From Sulfurimonas sp. (GTDB taxonomy: Bacteria > Campylobacterota > Campylobacteria > Campylobacterales > Sulfurimonadaceae): DNA of 64,000 nucleotides. The position numbers were made by a program, and so were the translations under genes. Below the pieces are notes generated by a model. The model ran no database searches. It worked only from the letters and a program-made list of their open reading frames with translations, and was not told where the DNA came from. Below, one piece after another: positions 53,604 through 61,187 of this stretch. The stretch covers positions 806,001-870,000 of the forward strand of contig NZ_CP093397.1 of NCBI RefSeq assembly GCF_029027585.1, read 5' to 3'. How positions within the stretch are numbered: the stretch's first letter is position 1; each line of letters starts with the position of its first letter.

Positions 53604-54155
53604 TTGAAACGCCCTATACCCACGAATAATGAAGTAAATTTTAGTACAAAAAAATATTTAATCTCTAAAACTGACGAAAAAGGAATCATTATAGAAGTTA
53701 ATGATTACTTTAGCAAAGTTTCTGGTTATAAAGAATCTGAACTTTTAGATCAAGAACATAACATCATTAGACATCCAGATATGCCAAAAGCAATATTTAA
53801 AATGATGTGGAATAGACTTAGTAAAGGTAAAAGTATCACTAGCATTATAAAAAATCTAACAAAAGATGGACATTATTACTGGGTTGTTGCAGAATTTGAA
53901 ATAAAAAGAGACCATAAAACAAATAATATTATTGCTTATACCTCGTTTCAAAGAGTACCTCCTCAAAAAGCGATAGACAAAATGACTCTTATTTATAAAA
54001 AACTTCTTGAAATAGAAAAAAAAGATGGTGTTAGTGATTCTTTAAAATATTTTCTAGGATTTTTAGATAGAAATAAAATAAACTATGATGAATTTATAAA
54101 AGAATTAGTTGAAGAAGGTGGTTTTTTTAAATCACTATCAAGTATGTTTTCATAA
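53604..54155 (+). CDS. Aer-type PAS domain protein with C-terminal helical tail
   Basis: A 183-residue relative of the PAS protein at 16762. The PAS core has the same signature HNIIRHPDMPKAIFKMMWN (about residues 51-69) and KNLTKDGHYYWVVAEFE (about 84-100), the FAD-binding type of aerotaxis receptors. After residue 125 a tail of about 58 residues is helical (YKKLLEIEKKDGVSDSLKYF) and may be an output or partner-binding part. The start is TTG 53604 with AGGAG 7 bases upstream. rsmG follows 15 bases after its stop. Confidence 0.85.
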   Translation: MKRPIPTNNEVNFSTKKYLISKTDEKGIIIEVNDYFSKVSGYKESELLDQEHNIIRHPDMPKAIFKMMWNRLSKGKSITSIIKNLTKDGHYYWVVAEFEIKRDHKTNNIIAYTSFQRVPPQKAIDKMTLIYKKLLEIEKKDGVSDSLKYFLGFLDRNKINYDEFIKELVEEGGFFKSLSSMFS

Positions 54156-54170
54156 TCTCAAGGCAATAAA

Positions 54171-54752
54171 TTGAATCTAAAAACAACTCTACAAAAAGAC
54201 AATATACAACTACCTGATGACTTTTTTTATAATATTCAAAAATACAAAGAACATCTTTTTAAATGGAATAAAATTCATAATTTGACTGGTGCAAAAGATG
54301 AAGAAACCATAGATGCTTTTATCTACGATGCCATTTTTCCTCTTAGTTTTTTAAAAGAAACAAAAACTCTTTTAGACATTGGGACAGGGGCTGGATTTCC
54401 TGGTATGATACTCGCATTTGGTATGCCAAACACGGAGGTCACCTTAGTAGAGCCTTTAAAAAAAAGAGCTAGTTTTTTACAATTTATAAAAGCTGACTTA
54501 GGTCTTAAAAATGTTAGGGTTGTTAAAAAAAGAGTCCAAGACATGCCAAGTAAAATCTTTTCTCTTGTAACTTCAAGAGCAGTAACTGACACAAAAATGT
54601 TACTTAATTTGAGTAAAAACTTTAGAGATGAAAACTCAAAGCTTCTTTTTTATAAGGGAGAAAAAGTTTATGATGAGATTGATGAGAGTATCAAACATAA
54701 AATCATAAAAACTAAGAATAGACACTATTTACTAATTGGAGAAGATATATAA
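54171..54752 (+). CDS. rsmG: 16S rRNA (guanine-N7) methyltransferase RsmG
   Basis: Methylates N7 of G527 in 16S rRNA using S-adenosylmethionine. The 193-residue protein has the characteristic N-terminal [20 protein letters not shown] (about residues 29-48) and the SAM loop [20 protein letters not shown] (about 67-86). It ends the Rossmann fold with [11 protein letters not shown] (about 135-145). The start is TTG 54171 with AAGG 7 bases upstream. Its stop overlaps the next small gene by one base (TAATG). Confidence 0.95.
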   Translation: MNLKTTLQKDNIQLPDDFFYNIQKYKEHLFKWNKIHNLTGAKDEETIDAFIYDAIFPLSFLKETKTLLDIGTGAGFPGMILAFGMPNTEVTLVEPLKKRASFLQFIKADLGLKNVRVVKKRVQDMPSKIFSLVTSRAVTDTKMLLNLSKNFRDENSKLLFYKGEKVYDEIDESIKHKIIKTKNRHYLLIGEDI

Positions 54753-54982
54753 TGATATTGAAATTTTTACTTGTTGTTGGGGTTATTGCCTTTGTTTACT
54801 TTGTTTTTATAAAGAAAAAACCTGCTGTATCTCATAGTAAAAAAGGTACTCAACATAAAGAAAGAAAACCTAGTAATGAGCTGGTAGAGTGTGTTGAATG
54901 TGGCATCTATTGTGAACTTGATGATACAATTTTAAGTAGCAATAAATACTATTGCTCAAAAGAGTGTGTGGAGAAATCATAA
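54752..54982 (+). CDS. Small membrane-anchored zinc-ribbon-like protein (PP0621-like)
   Basis: A 76-residue protein with an N-terminal membrane helix ([20 protein letters not shown]) and a positively charged linker. The C-terminal domain holds two Cys pairs, ECVECGIYC and YYCSKEC, which suggest metal binding. This layout matches small PP0621-type proteins, often encoded near methyltransferase or envelope genes. Function is unknown. It overlaps the rsmG stop and the next gene start by one base each. Confidence 0.75.
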   Translation: MILKFLLVVGVIAFVYFVFIKKKPAVSHSKKGTQHKERKPSNELVECVECGIYCELDDTILSSNKYYCSKECVEKS

Positions 54983-55374
54983 TGCTAATATATGGACACA
55001 GATTTATACAAAATGATTCGTTTTACCATGTTACAAACATAGATGCTATTTCTAAAACACCTCCAAACTCAACCATATATCTTGATTTTAGTGAAGATAA
55101 TTTAGAAACTATAAATCATGCAACAACAAACGGAATTATTTTAGCACTAGGCATTAATGATATAACTCAACTAATCTATGCTTCATCTTTAGATGCTAGT
55201 TTTATAGTAATACCCAAAGAGTTAGCAAAAACAGCTCAAAATATTGCAAATAACTACCTTTTTGATGCAAAAATTTTAGTTCATGTCTTAGATGAAAATG
55301 AGATTGAAGAATTAGCTATAATTGGTGTAGATGGTGTTATCTTTTCAAATGCTATTATTAAAATAAACTCTTGA
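54982..55374 (+). CDS. Hypothetical protein, 130 residues
   Basis: A soluble protein starting MLIYGHRFIQNDSFYHVTNI at ATG 54982, which shares a base with the preceding stop. A longer frame back to 54952 is possible but would overlap the Cys-rich protein by 30 bases. The pattern of alternating strands and helices (TIYLDFSEDN; GIILALGINDITQLIYASSL; DASFIVIPKELAKTAQNIAN; AKILVHVLDENEIEELAIIG) looks like a small alpha/beta fold. No catalytic motif is evident. It lies between the zinc-ribbon-like gene and an NlpC/P60 lipoprotein and is probably cotranslated with both. Confidence 0.6.
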   Translation: MLIYGHRFIQNDSFYHVTNIDAISKTPPNSTIYLDFSEDNLETINHATTNGIILALGINDITQLIYASSLDASFIVIPKELAKTAQNIANNYLFDAKILVHVLDENEIEELAIIGVDGVIFSNAIIKINS

Positions 55375-55375
55375 G

Positions 55376-55891
55376 ATGTTTCATCTTTTACTTTTAGCAT
55401 CTATACTCATTCTTTTTAGTGGCTGTTCCTCAAGAACACTAAGACAACACTCATATCAAGAAACTTCTTCAAAATCTCAAAAAAATTATGCTCCACCAAA
55501 ATACAAACCTAAAAAACAAAATTGGATAACAACTGCTCTTTACCATGAATATAAAAAATGGTATCGAACCCCTTATAAATATGGTGGTATGAATAAATAT
55601 GGACTTGATTGTTCTTCTCTTATTCAAATCGTTTACAGAGATGCTTTTAATATAAGACTACCTAGAACTACAAAAAACCAAGTGAAAAAAGGTTATTTAA
55701 TTAGTAAAAATTCTACAAAAGAGGGAGATTTAGTATTTTTTAAAATAGGTTATAACTCAAGACACGCTGGTATAGTTATAGAAAAAGGCAAGTTTATGCA
55801 CGCTTCACAAAAAAATGGGGTTAGCATCTCTAGTTTAAGTAACCCTTACTGGAAAAGTAGATACTGGCAAAGTCGAAGAATTTTACCTTAA
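55376..55891 (+). CDS. NlpC/P60 cell-wall peptidase lipoprotein
   Basis: A 171-residue outer-membrane or periplasmic lipoprotein with an NlpC/P60 endopeptidase domain that cleaves peptidoglycan stem peptides. The lipobox is LFSGCSSRTL (Cys about 17). Catalytic residues are Cys in YGLDCSSLIQIVYRD (about 79), His in NSRHAGIVIEKG (about 128) and a second polar His in KFMHASQKNGV (about 139). All three are intact, as in E. coli Spr/NlpC. It starts 1 base after the preceding stop and ends by overlapping the convergent alr gene by 4 bases. Confidence 0.92.
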   Translation: MFHLLLLASILILFSGCSSRTLRQHSYQETSSKSQKNYAPPKYKPKKQNWITTALYHEYKKWYRTPYKYGGMNKYGLDCSSLIQIVYRDAFNIRLPRTTKNQVKKGYLISKNSTKEGDLVFFKIGYNSRHAGIVIEKGKFMHASQKNGVSISSLSNPYWKSRYWQSRRILP

Positions 55892-56889
55892 ACTATCTCT
55901 CTTTTTAAATCCGCTTTTAGAGATGTTAATATTTCATAAGATATAGTTCCAACTAACGGAGCAACAACTCGTGCATCATTAAAAATTAAAAGTTTTTCAT
56001 CTTCACTTATAAATGAACTGTTATCCATCGATATTCTTCCAACTAACTCTTTTGCATCTGGAGTTGTAAAGTTGTTTGAGAGTGTTCTAAAAAATCCATC
56101 TGCATAACCAAAGTTATAGTTTGAAACGGTACAATCTTTTTGAACAGTTTTAGTTCCACCGTAACCAATTTTTTGACCTTTTTTTACATTTCGTGAAGAT
56201 ATTTTATCTGCGTGTAAAGAAAGAACAGGTAATAGTTTTTCATTTGCATCTAGACAACCATAAGCAGCGATGCCAACTCTTGCCATATCTTCATCAAAAT
56301 CTGAAGTTCTAAGTATAGATGCTGAGTTTGCAGAGTGAAATCTAAGTGGCTCAAAACCAAACTCAGTAGCTAACTCTTTTGCCTGATATTTAATCTTTTT
56401 AAAGTTACTATTTTGCCAAAACCATTCACTACTTAACTCATCAGCACTTCTATGATGCATAAAAATTGCTTCTAAATTAAGCCCTGCCTCTTTGATTTTT
56501 AAAAATGCTTCTCTTAGTTCACTCATATCGATGCCATTTCTATGCATTCCTGTGTCAACTTTCAACTCTACTTTTGTCCCTTTTGTAAACTTTTGTATTG
56601 AATTAATATCGTTAATGGTATATCTCATTTTTTCATTTGCTCGTGAAGGATAATCTGCTAAAACTAAGATATACTCAAAAAACTTCTCTATTTTTTTTGC
56701 TTCTATCTCGGAGCGGACAACTGCTTTTTTTATGCCATACTTTTGAGCTAAAAGAGCAATCTCAAGAAGTCCATGTCCATAAGCGTTATCTTTTAAAACT
56801 ATCGCTACTTTATCTTTGCTTTTAGTCTGATTTGTGATAATATCAAGGTTATTAAAAAAATTGTTTTTATTTAAAGTTATGTAAGCCAT
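55888..56889 (-). CDS. alr: Alanine racemase
   Basis: A PLP enzyme that makes D-alanine for peptidoglycan. The 333-residue protein has the PLP lysine in AIVLKDNAYGHGLLEIALLA (about residues 29-48, normally VKANAYGHG; here VLKDNAYGHG). The catalytic tyrosine region is KKGQKIGYGGTKTVQKD (about 237-253) and the C terminus has VGRISMDNSSFIS. It is short compared with E. coli Alr (359). ATG 56889 (MAYITLNKNNFF) is chosen over GTG 56904 because a TATAAT lies 6 bases before it, giving a leaderless mRNA; no ribosome-binding site is present for either. Confidence 0.9.
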   Translation of the reverse strand: MAYITLNKNNFFNNLDIITNQTKSKDKVAIVLKDNAYGHGLLEIALLAQKYGIKKAVVRSEIEAKKIEKFFEYILVLADYPSRANEKMRYTINDINSIQKFTKGTKVELKVDTGMHRNGIDMSELREAFLKIKEAGLNLEAIFMHHRSADELSSEWFWQNSNFKKIKYQAKELATEFGFEPLRFHSANSASILRTSDFDEDMARVGIAAYGCLDANEKLLPVLSLHADKISSRNVKKGQKIGYGGTKTVQKDCTVSNYNFGYADGFFRTLSNNFTTPDAKELVGRISMDNSSFISEDEKLLIFNDARVVAPLVGTISYEILTSLKADLKREIV

Positions 56890-56895
56890 AAAGGA

Positions 56896-56901
56896 ATTAT
56901 A
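56896..56901 (-). promoter_or_regulatory. -10 box placed for a leaderless alr transcript
   Basis: TATAAT on the minus strand, 6 bases before ATG 56889. Transcription would start at the initiation codon. On the plus strand the same segment is the leader of the agmatine deiminase gene. Confidence 0.45.
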
Positions 56902-56905
56902 CACT

Positions 56906-57901
56906 ATGAAACGCCTAATCGCAGAATTTGAAGAACAAAGTTTTATTCAAGTAATATTTCCTCATAAAAAAACTGATTGGTTAGAGTATTTAGATGAGGT
57001 GCAAAACACTTTTATAAACATCATCAACGCAATTATAAAATACCAAAAATGTTTAGTTATTTGTGAAAATATCAAAGCTGTAAAAGAGCTTTTTAGTAAA
57101 AACAGTAATCTTCATTTTGTAGAATATGAAAGCGATGATACTTGGGCGAGGGATTGTTCTGCTATATCTATCATAGATGCTAATGAAATAAAACTACTTA
57201 ACTTTACATTTAATGCTTGGGGCGAGAAATTTGACTATAAAAAAGATGACCTTTTAACTTCTTATCTAAAAAAACATTACAAAGCTCAGATGCAAACAAT
57301 AGACTTTGTTTTAGAAGGTGGAGCGATTGAGAGTAATGGAGATGAGCTGATTCTTACAACTTCTGCTTGTATGTTAAACAAAAATAGAAATCCAAAGTTA
57401 AGCAAAAATGAAATAACACAAAAACTAAAAAAAGAGTTTGGAGCAAATGAAATTTTATACTTAAATCATGGCTATTTAGCAGGAGATGATACAGACTCTC
57501 ATATAGATACACTTGCAAGATTTGTAGATGCTAGAACCATTATGTATGTTAAATGTGAAGATGCGAATGATGAACACTTTGTAGAGTTGAAAAAGATGGA
57601 AGATGAACTTAAAGAATTTGCATCTAGACTCAAACTTAACTTAATCGCACTTCCAATGACAGATGCAATATATGAAAATAAAAAAAGATTACCCGCAACT
57701 TATGCAAATTTTCTCTTTATAAATGGTGCTGTTTTAGTTCCTACTTATGGAGTCGAACAAGACACAGATGCTTTAGAGATTTTCAAAAATACCTTTAAAA
57801 ACAGAGAAATCATTGGTATTGATTGCTCTACTCTCATTAAACAACGAGGTTCACTTCACTGCGTCACTATGAACTTCGCTAGTGGCATTCACCTCAACTA
57901 A
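56906..57901 (+). CDS. aguA: Agmatine deiminase / peptidyl-arginine deiminase family
   Basis: Converts agmatine to N-carbamoylputrescine, on the route to putrescine. The 331-residue protein has the guanidino-deiminase core: the acidic DDTWARDCSAI (about residues 78-88), the EGGAIESNGDEL strand (about 137-148), GDDTDSHIDTLARFVDA (about 194-210, catalytic His) and the nucleophile Cys in QRGSLHCVTMN (about 318). The N-terminal deiminase barrel is complete. AAGGA is 10 bases before ATG 56906. It is divergent from alr with no real gap. A 54-codon minus-strand ORF overlaps its last 51 bases. Confidence 0.88.
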   Translation: MKRLIAEFEEQSFIQVIFPHKKTDWLEYLDEVQNTFINIINAIIKYQKCLVICENIKAVKELFSKNSNLHFVEYESDDTWARDCSAISIIDANEIKLLNFTFNAWGEKFDYKKDDLLTSYLKKHYKAQMQTIDFVLEGGAIESNGDELILTTSACMLNKNRNPKLSKNEITQKLKKEFGANEILYLNHGYLAGDDTDSHIDTLARFVDARTIMYVKCEDANDEHFVELKKMEDELKEFASRLKLNLIALPMTDAIYENKKRLPATYANFLFINGAVLVPTYGVEQDTDALEIFKNTFKNREIIGIDCSTLIKQRGSLHCVTMNFASGIHLN

Positions 57902-58015
57902 AGAAGCTTTTTCTTCTTTATCTAGCATTGCTGAACCACTCATTATTAAATAGGTCGCAAGACCAAAACTTAGGGCTATTAAAACTACTCTTTTTACTTT
58001 TTGTATTTTACTCAT
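57851..58015 (-). CDS. Possible small membrane protein, 54 residues
   Basis: A short frame starting ATG 58015, with a single transmembrane segment (VVLIALSFGLATYLIMSGSA, about residues 10-29) after a basic N terminus (MSKIQKVKRV) and a small acidic tail. Such small single-span proteins are common. It overlaps the 3' end of the agmatine deiminase gene by 51 bases on the opposite strand. No Shine-Dalgarno sequence precedes it, but TATACT lies 7 bases before ATG, consistent with a leaderless transcript. It may be a chance frame. Confidence 0.4.
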   Translation of the reverse strand: MSKIQKVKRVVLIALSFGLATYLIMSGSAMLDKEEKASLVEVNATSEVHSDAVK

Positions 58016-58022
58016 GCGCAAT

Positions 58023-58028
58023 AGTATA
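58023..58028 (-). promoter_or_regulatory. -10 box placed for the small membrane protein
   Basis: TATACT on the minus strand, preceded by TTTTT and 7 bases before ATG 58015. It differs from consensus at one position. Confidence 0.3.
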
Positions 58029-58097
58029 AAAAATTAATTAACACTTTCGTAACGCTATTTTTATATCATTACAAAATTTAAATTTTAAGGTTTTTAG

Positions 58098-60089
58098 ATG
58101 AATAAAATTATACCTCTTTCATTAGTTGCTATTGTTTCTATTTATGCAGGTGAAGTACAACTCACTCCAATAAATATAGAATCAACTGTCATAACTCAAG
58201 TTAGCCAAAATGCTCAAGTATCAGCAGATTTAGCTCAAGCACTAAGTACAAGCGTACCAAGTATAGATATGAACCGCCGTAGTGGTATCGCAAATGATGT
58301 TTATATTCGCGGTCAAAAAAGAGATAATATCTCTGTTGAAGTTGATGGAACAAAAGTTTGTGGAGCATGTCCAAACAGAATGGATCCGCCTGTTTCTCAT
58401 GTTCTTGCAAATCAAATCGAAACAATAGAGGTCATAGAAGGTCCTTATGATGTTGAGACTTTTGGTACTATGAGTGGTGGTATAAAAATAAAAACAAAAG
58501 CTCCTACACAAAAACTTCATGGTGAAGTAAACTTTGGTTATGGAAGTTTTAACTATACAAAAGTTGGTGTAACTATAAGTGGAGGAAATGATATTATCAG
58601 AGTTTTAGTGAGCGGTTCTAGTGAGTCAAGTGACCAGTACAAAGATGGTAATGGAGATACTCTTTCACAACAGACTAAAAAGAATGCTTCAGTAAATGGA
58701 AATAAATATCAAACTAAATATGAAGATATGAGAGCGTATAAAAAAGATTCTATTATGTCTAAAGCTTTCATCACTACTGCACAAGATCAAGAACTTCGTC
58801 TGAGTTACACTGCTAACAGAAGTAGCGATGTTTTATATCCAAATACTCCAATGGATGCTATTAGAGATGATTCAAATATATACAGCGTAGAGTACAATGT
58901 GGATAAAGTAAATGATATATATCAGAATATTAATTTACAATATTACTACTCTGATGTTGATCATCCAATGAGTACAGAGTATAGAAATGCAGGCTTAGGA
59001 GGTATGACAAATACTACTAACCATATGAAGACTACTATGCAAGGTATAAAACTTAAAAATACATTTGACATCGCTAATCATAAGCTTTTAGTTGGTTTAG
59101 ATGCAAGTAATAGAACTTGGAAAGGTCATTATATTAATAACAATACAGGAGCTACTAAAGGAACTAGCATCGCGGAGACTGATACTACAAATATGGCAGT
59201 TTTTGCAAAAGTAGAAAAAGCTTATGGTGCTTTTAATGTTTCTTTTGGTGCTAGATATGACTCAACTGAGATAAAATCAGATGATGCTAATGGCGATACT
59301 CAAAACTACTCAGCACTAAATGCAAATATTTTTACTGCATATAACCTAAACAAAGACAATAAACTATTTATAGGTTTTGGTCAAGCTTCTCGTGTTCCAG
59401 ATGCTAGAGAATTATACTTTAGAAAAGGTCCAAACCAAGTTGGTACTCCTGAGCTAAAACAGACAACAAATAGAGAAGTTGACTTTGGATATGAAACTGA
59501 CAACGATACATTTAAACTAAAAATTAAAGGTTTTTACTCAATGCTTAGTGACTATATCTACTACCAAAAACAAGCAAATAATGTAGCAGTTACTAAAAAC
59601 AACTTTAACAACATAGATGCAACAGTTTATGGAGCAGAGTTAAGTGCTTCTGTTTATGCGACTGATTCTGTAACTGTAGATGCAGGTGTATCATACAAAA
59701 GAGGTGAAAAAGATAAAGCATTAGCAGGACAAACTGATAAAGACTTATCAGATATGGCACCACTTAGAGGAAATATAGCTCTTAATTATGAGTATAAAAA
59801 CAACTCAATCGCAACTGTTGAAGTACAAGCTTCTGATACATGGAGTAATTATGACTCTGACAACGGTGAGCAAGAGTTAGGTTCATGGGCGATACTTAAC
59901 TTAAAAATAAAACATGCTATAAATAAAAACTTTGATTTTACTCTTGGTGTAAATAATCTATTTGATGAAACTTATGCACAGAGTAATACTTATGCTGATT
60001 TAACTCTAGTAGCTGGCGGAGCAACAGATATTATGCTTCTTAATGAACCAGGAAGGTACATATATACTAACCTAACTTTTAAGTTCTAA
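58098..60089 (+). CDS. TonB-dependent outer-membrane receptor, OprC/NosA-like (copper)
   Basis: A 663-residue TonB-dependent receptor with a signal peptide (MNKIIPLSLVAIVSIYAGEV), plug domain and C-terminal barrel ending ANLTFKF-like (IYTNLTFKF). The plug holds CPNRMDPP with Cys91 and Met95, a CxxxM pair, and the barrel region has His289-Pro-Met291, an HxM pair. This is the same CxxxM...HxM copper site described in Pseudomonas OprC, with comparable spacing. The likely substrate is copper, which nitrous oxide reductase (NosZ) and copper oxidases need. No TonB or copper chaperone is adjacent. Substrate identity is inferred from the motif. Confidence 0.85.
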   Translation: MNKIIPLSLVAIVSIYAGEVQLTPINIESTVITQVSQNAQVSADLAQALSTSVPSIDMNRRSGIANDVYIRGQKRDNISVEVDGTKVCGACPNRMDPPVSHVLANQIETIEVIEGPYDVETFGTMSGGIKIKTKAPTQKLHGEVNFGYGSFNYTKVGVTISGGNDIIRVLVSGSSESSDQYKDGNGDTLSQQTKKNASVNGNKYQTKYEDMRAYKKDSIMSKAFITTAQDQELRLSYTANRSSDVLYPNTPMDAIRDDSNIYSVEYNVDKVNDIYQNINLQYYYSDVDHPMSTEYRNAGLGGMTNTTNHMKTTMQGIKLKNTFDIANHKLLVGLDASNRTWKGHYINNNTGATKGTSIAETDTTNMAVFAKVEKAYGAFNVSFGARYDSTEIKSDDANGDTQNYSALNANIFTAYNLNKDNKLFIGFGQASRVPDARELYFRKGPNQVGTPELKQTTNREVDFGYETDNDTFKLKIKGFYSMLSDYIYYQKQANNVAVTKNNFNNIDATVYGAELSASVYATDSVTVDAGVSYKRGEKDKALAGQTDKDLSDMAPLRGNIALNYEYKNNSIATVEVQASDTWSNYDSDNGEQELGSWAILNLKIKHAINKNFDFTLGVNNLFDETYAQSNTYADLTLVAGGATDIMLLNEPGRYIYTNLTFKF

Positions 60090-60125
60090 AGCACTCTCTT
60101 ATATCAAAAAAGATAAAATCTTTTT

Positions 60126-61187
60126 ATGATAAATAGAGTTAAAACTAAAAAAATATTTGTAGGTGATGTTGGTGTTGGTGGCGATGCCCCAATATCAACT
60201 CAGTCTATGACTTACTCAAAAACTGCTGACATAGCATCTACGGTTGAGCAGATAAAAAGACTTCACTTTGCAGGTTGTGACATCGTTCGTTGTGCTGTTC
60301 CTGACATGGAAGATGCTCTTGCCTTAAAAAGTATAAAAGAGCAAATAGACCTCCCTCTTGTTGCAGATATCCACTTTAACCATAAATACGCTCTAATCGC
60401 TGCTGAAGTTGTTGACTGCATCCGAATAAATCCTGGAAATATTGGCTCAAAAGAAAAAGTAAAAGAAGTTGTAAAAGCTTGTCAAGCTAGAAATATTCCA
60501 ATTCGCATCGGTGTTAATGCAGGAAGTTTAGAAAAAGAATTTTTAAACAAGTATGGACAAACAGCCCAAGGCATGGTTGCATCTGCTGAGTACAATATCA
60601 AATATTTAGAAGACTTAGGTTTTAGCGATATAAAAATCTCACTAAAAGCTAGTGATGTACAAAGAACAGTAGATGCGTACAGAATGCTAAGACCTAAAAA
60701 TCACTACCCTTTTCATCTTGGAGTTACAGAAGCTGGAACTCTTTTTCATGCAACTGTAAAAAGTGCTATCGGACTTGGAACACTTTTACTAGATGGCATC
60801 GGAGATACTATGAGAGTATCTATCACAGGGGAACTTGAAGAAGAAATAAATGTAACTCGTGCAATTCTAAAAGATAGTGGAGCGATGCCAGATGGTCTTA
60901 ACATCATTTCTTGTCCAACTTGTGGTCGAATCGAAGCTGACTTAGTAAGTGCTGTTGCTGAGATAGAAAAAAGAACTGCACACATAAAAGCACCACTAAA
61001 TGTTTCAGTAATGGGATGCGTAGTAAATGCCATCGGAGAAGCCGCTCACGCTGATGTAGCCATAGCTTATGGAAAAGGCAAAGGTCTTGTCATGGTAAAA
61101 GGCGAAGTTGTTGCAAATCTAAATGAAAGTGAACTTGTTGATAGATTTGTGAGTGAAATTGAAAATATGGCTAAGGAAGTAGAATAA
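60126..61187 (+). CDS. ispG: 4-hydroxy-3-methylbut-2-enyl-diphosphate synthase (IspG/GcpE)
   Basis: A [4Fe-4S] enzyme of the MEP isoprenoid pathway that converts ME-cPP to HMBPP. The 353-residue protein has the TIM-barrel start ([20 protein letters not shown]) and [20 protein letters not shown] (about residues 79-98). The cluster Cys are in [12 protein letters not shown] (about 261-272) and [18 protein letters not shown] (about 294-311). Length is standard for bacterial IspG. It overlaps the dnaB start by one base. Confidence 0.96.
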   Translation: MINRVKTKKIFVGDVGVGGDAPISTQSMTYSKTADIASTVEQIKRLHFAGCDIVRCAVPDMEDALALKSIKEQIDLPLVADIHFNHKYALIAAEVVDCIRINPGNIGSKEKVKEVVKACQARNIPIRIGVNAGSLEKEFLNKYGQTAQGMVASAEYNIKYLEDLGFSDIKISLKASDVQRTVDAYRMLRPKNHYPFHLGVTEAGTLFHATVKSAIGLGTLLLDGIGDTMRVSITGELEEEINVTRAILKDSGAMPDGLNIISCPTCGRIEADLVSAVAEIEKRTAHIKAPLNVSVMGCVVNAIGEAAHADVAIAYGKGKGLVMVKGEVVANLNESELVDRFVSEIENMAKEVE

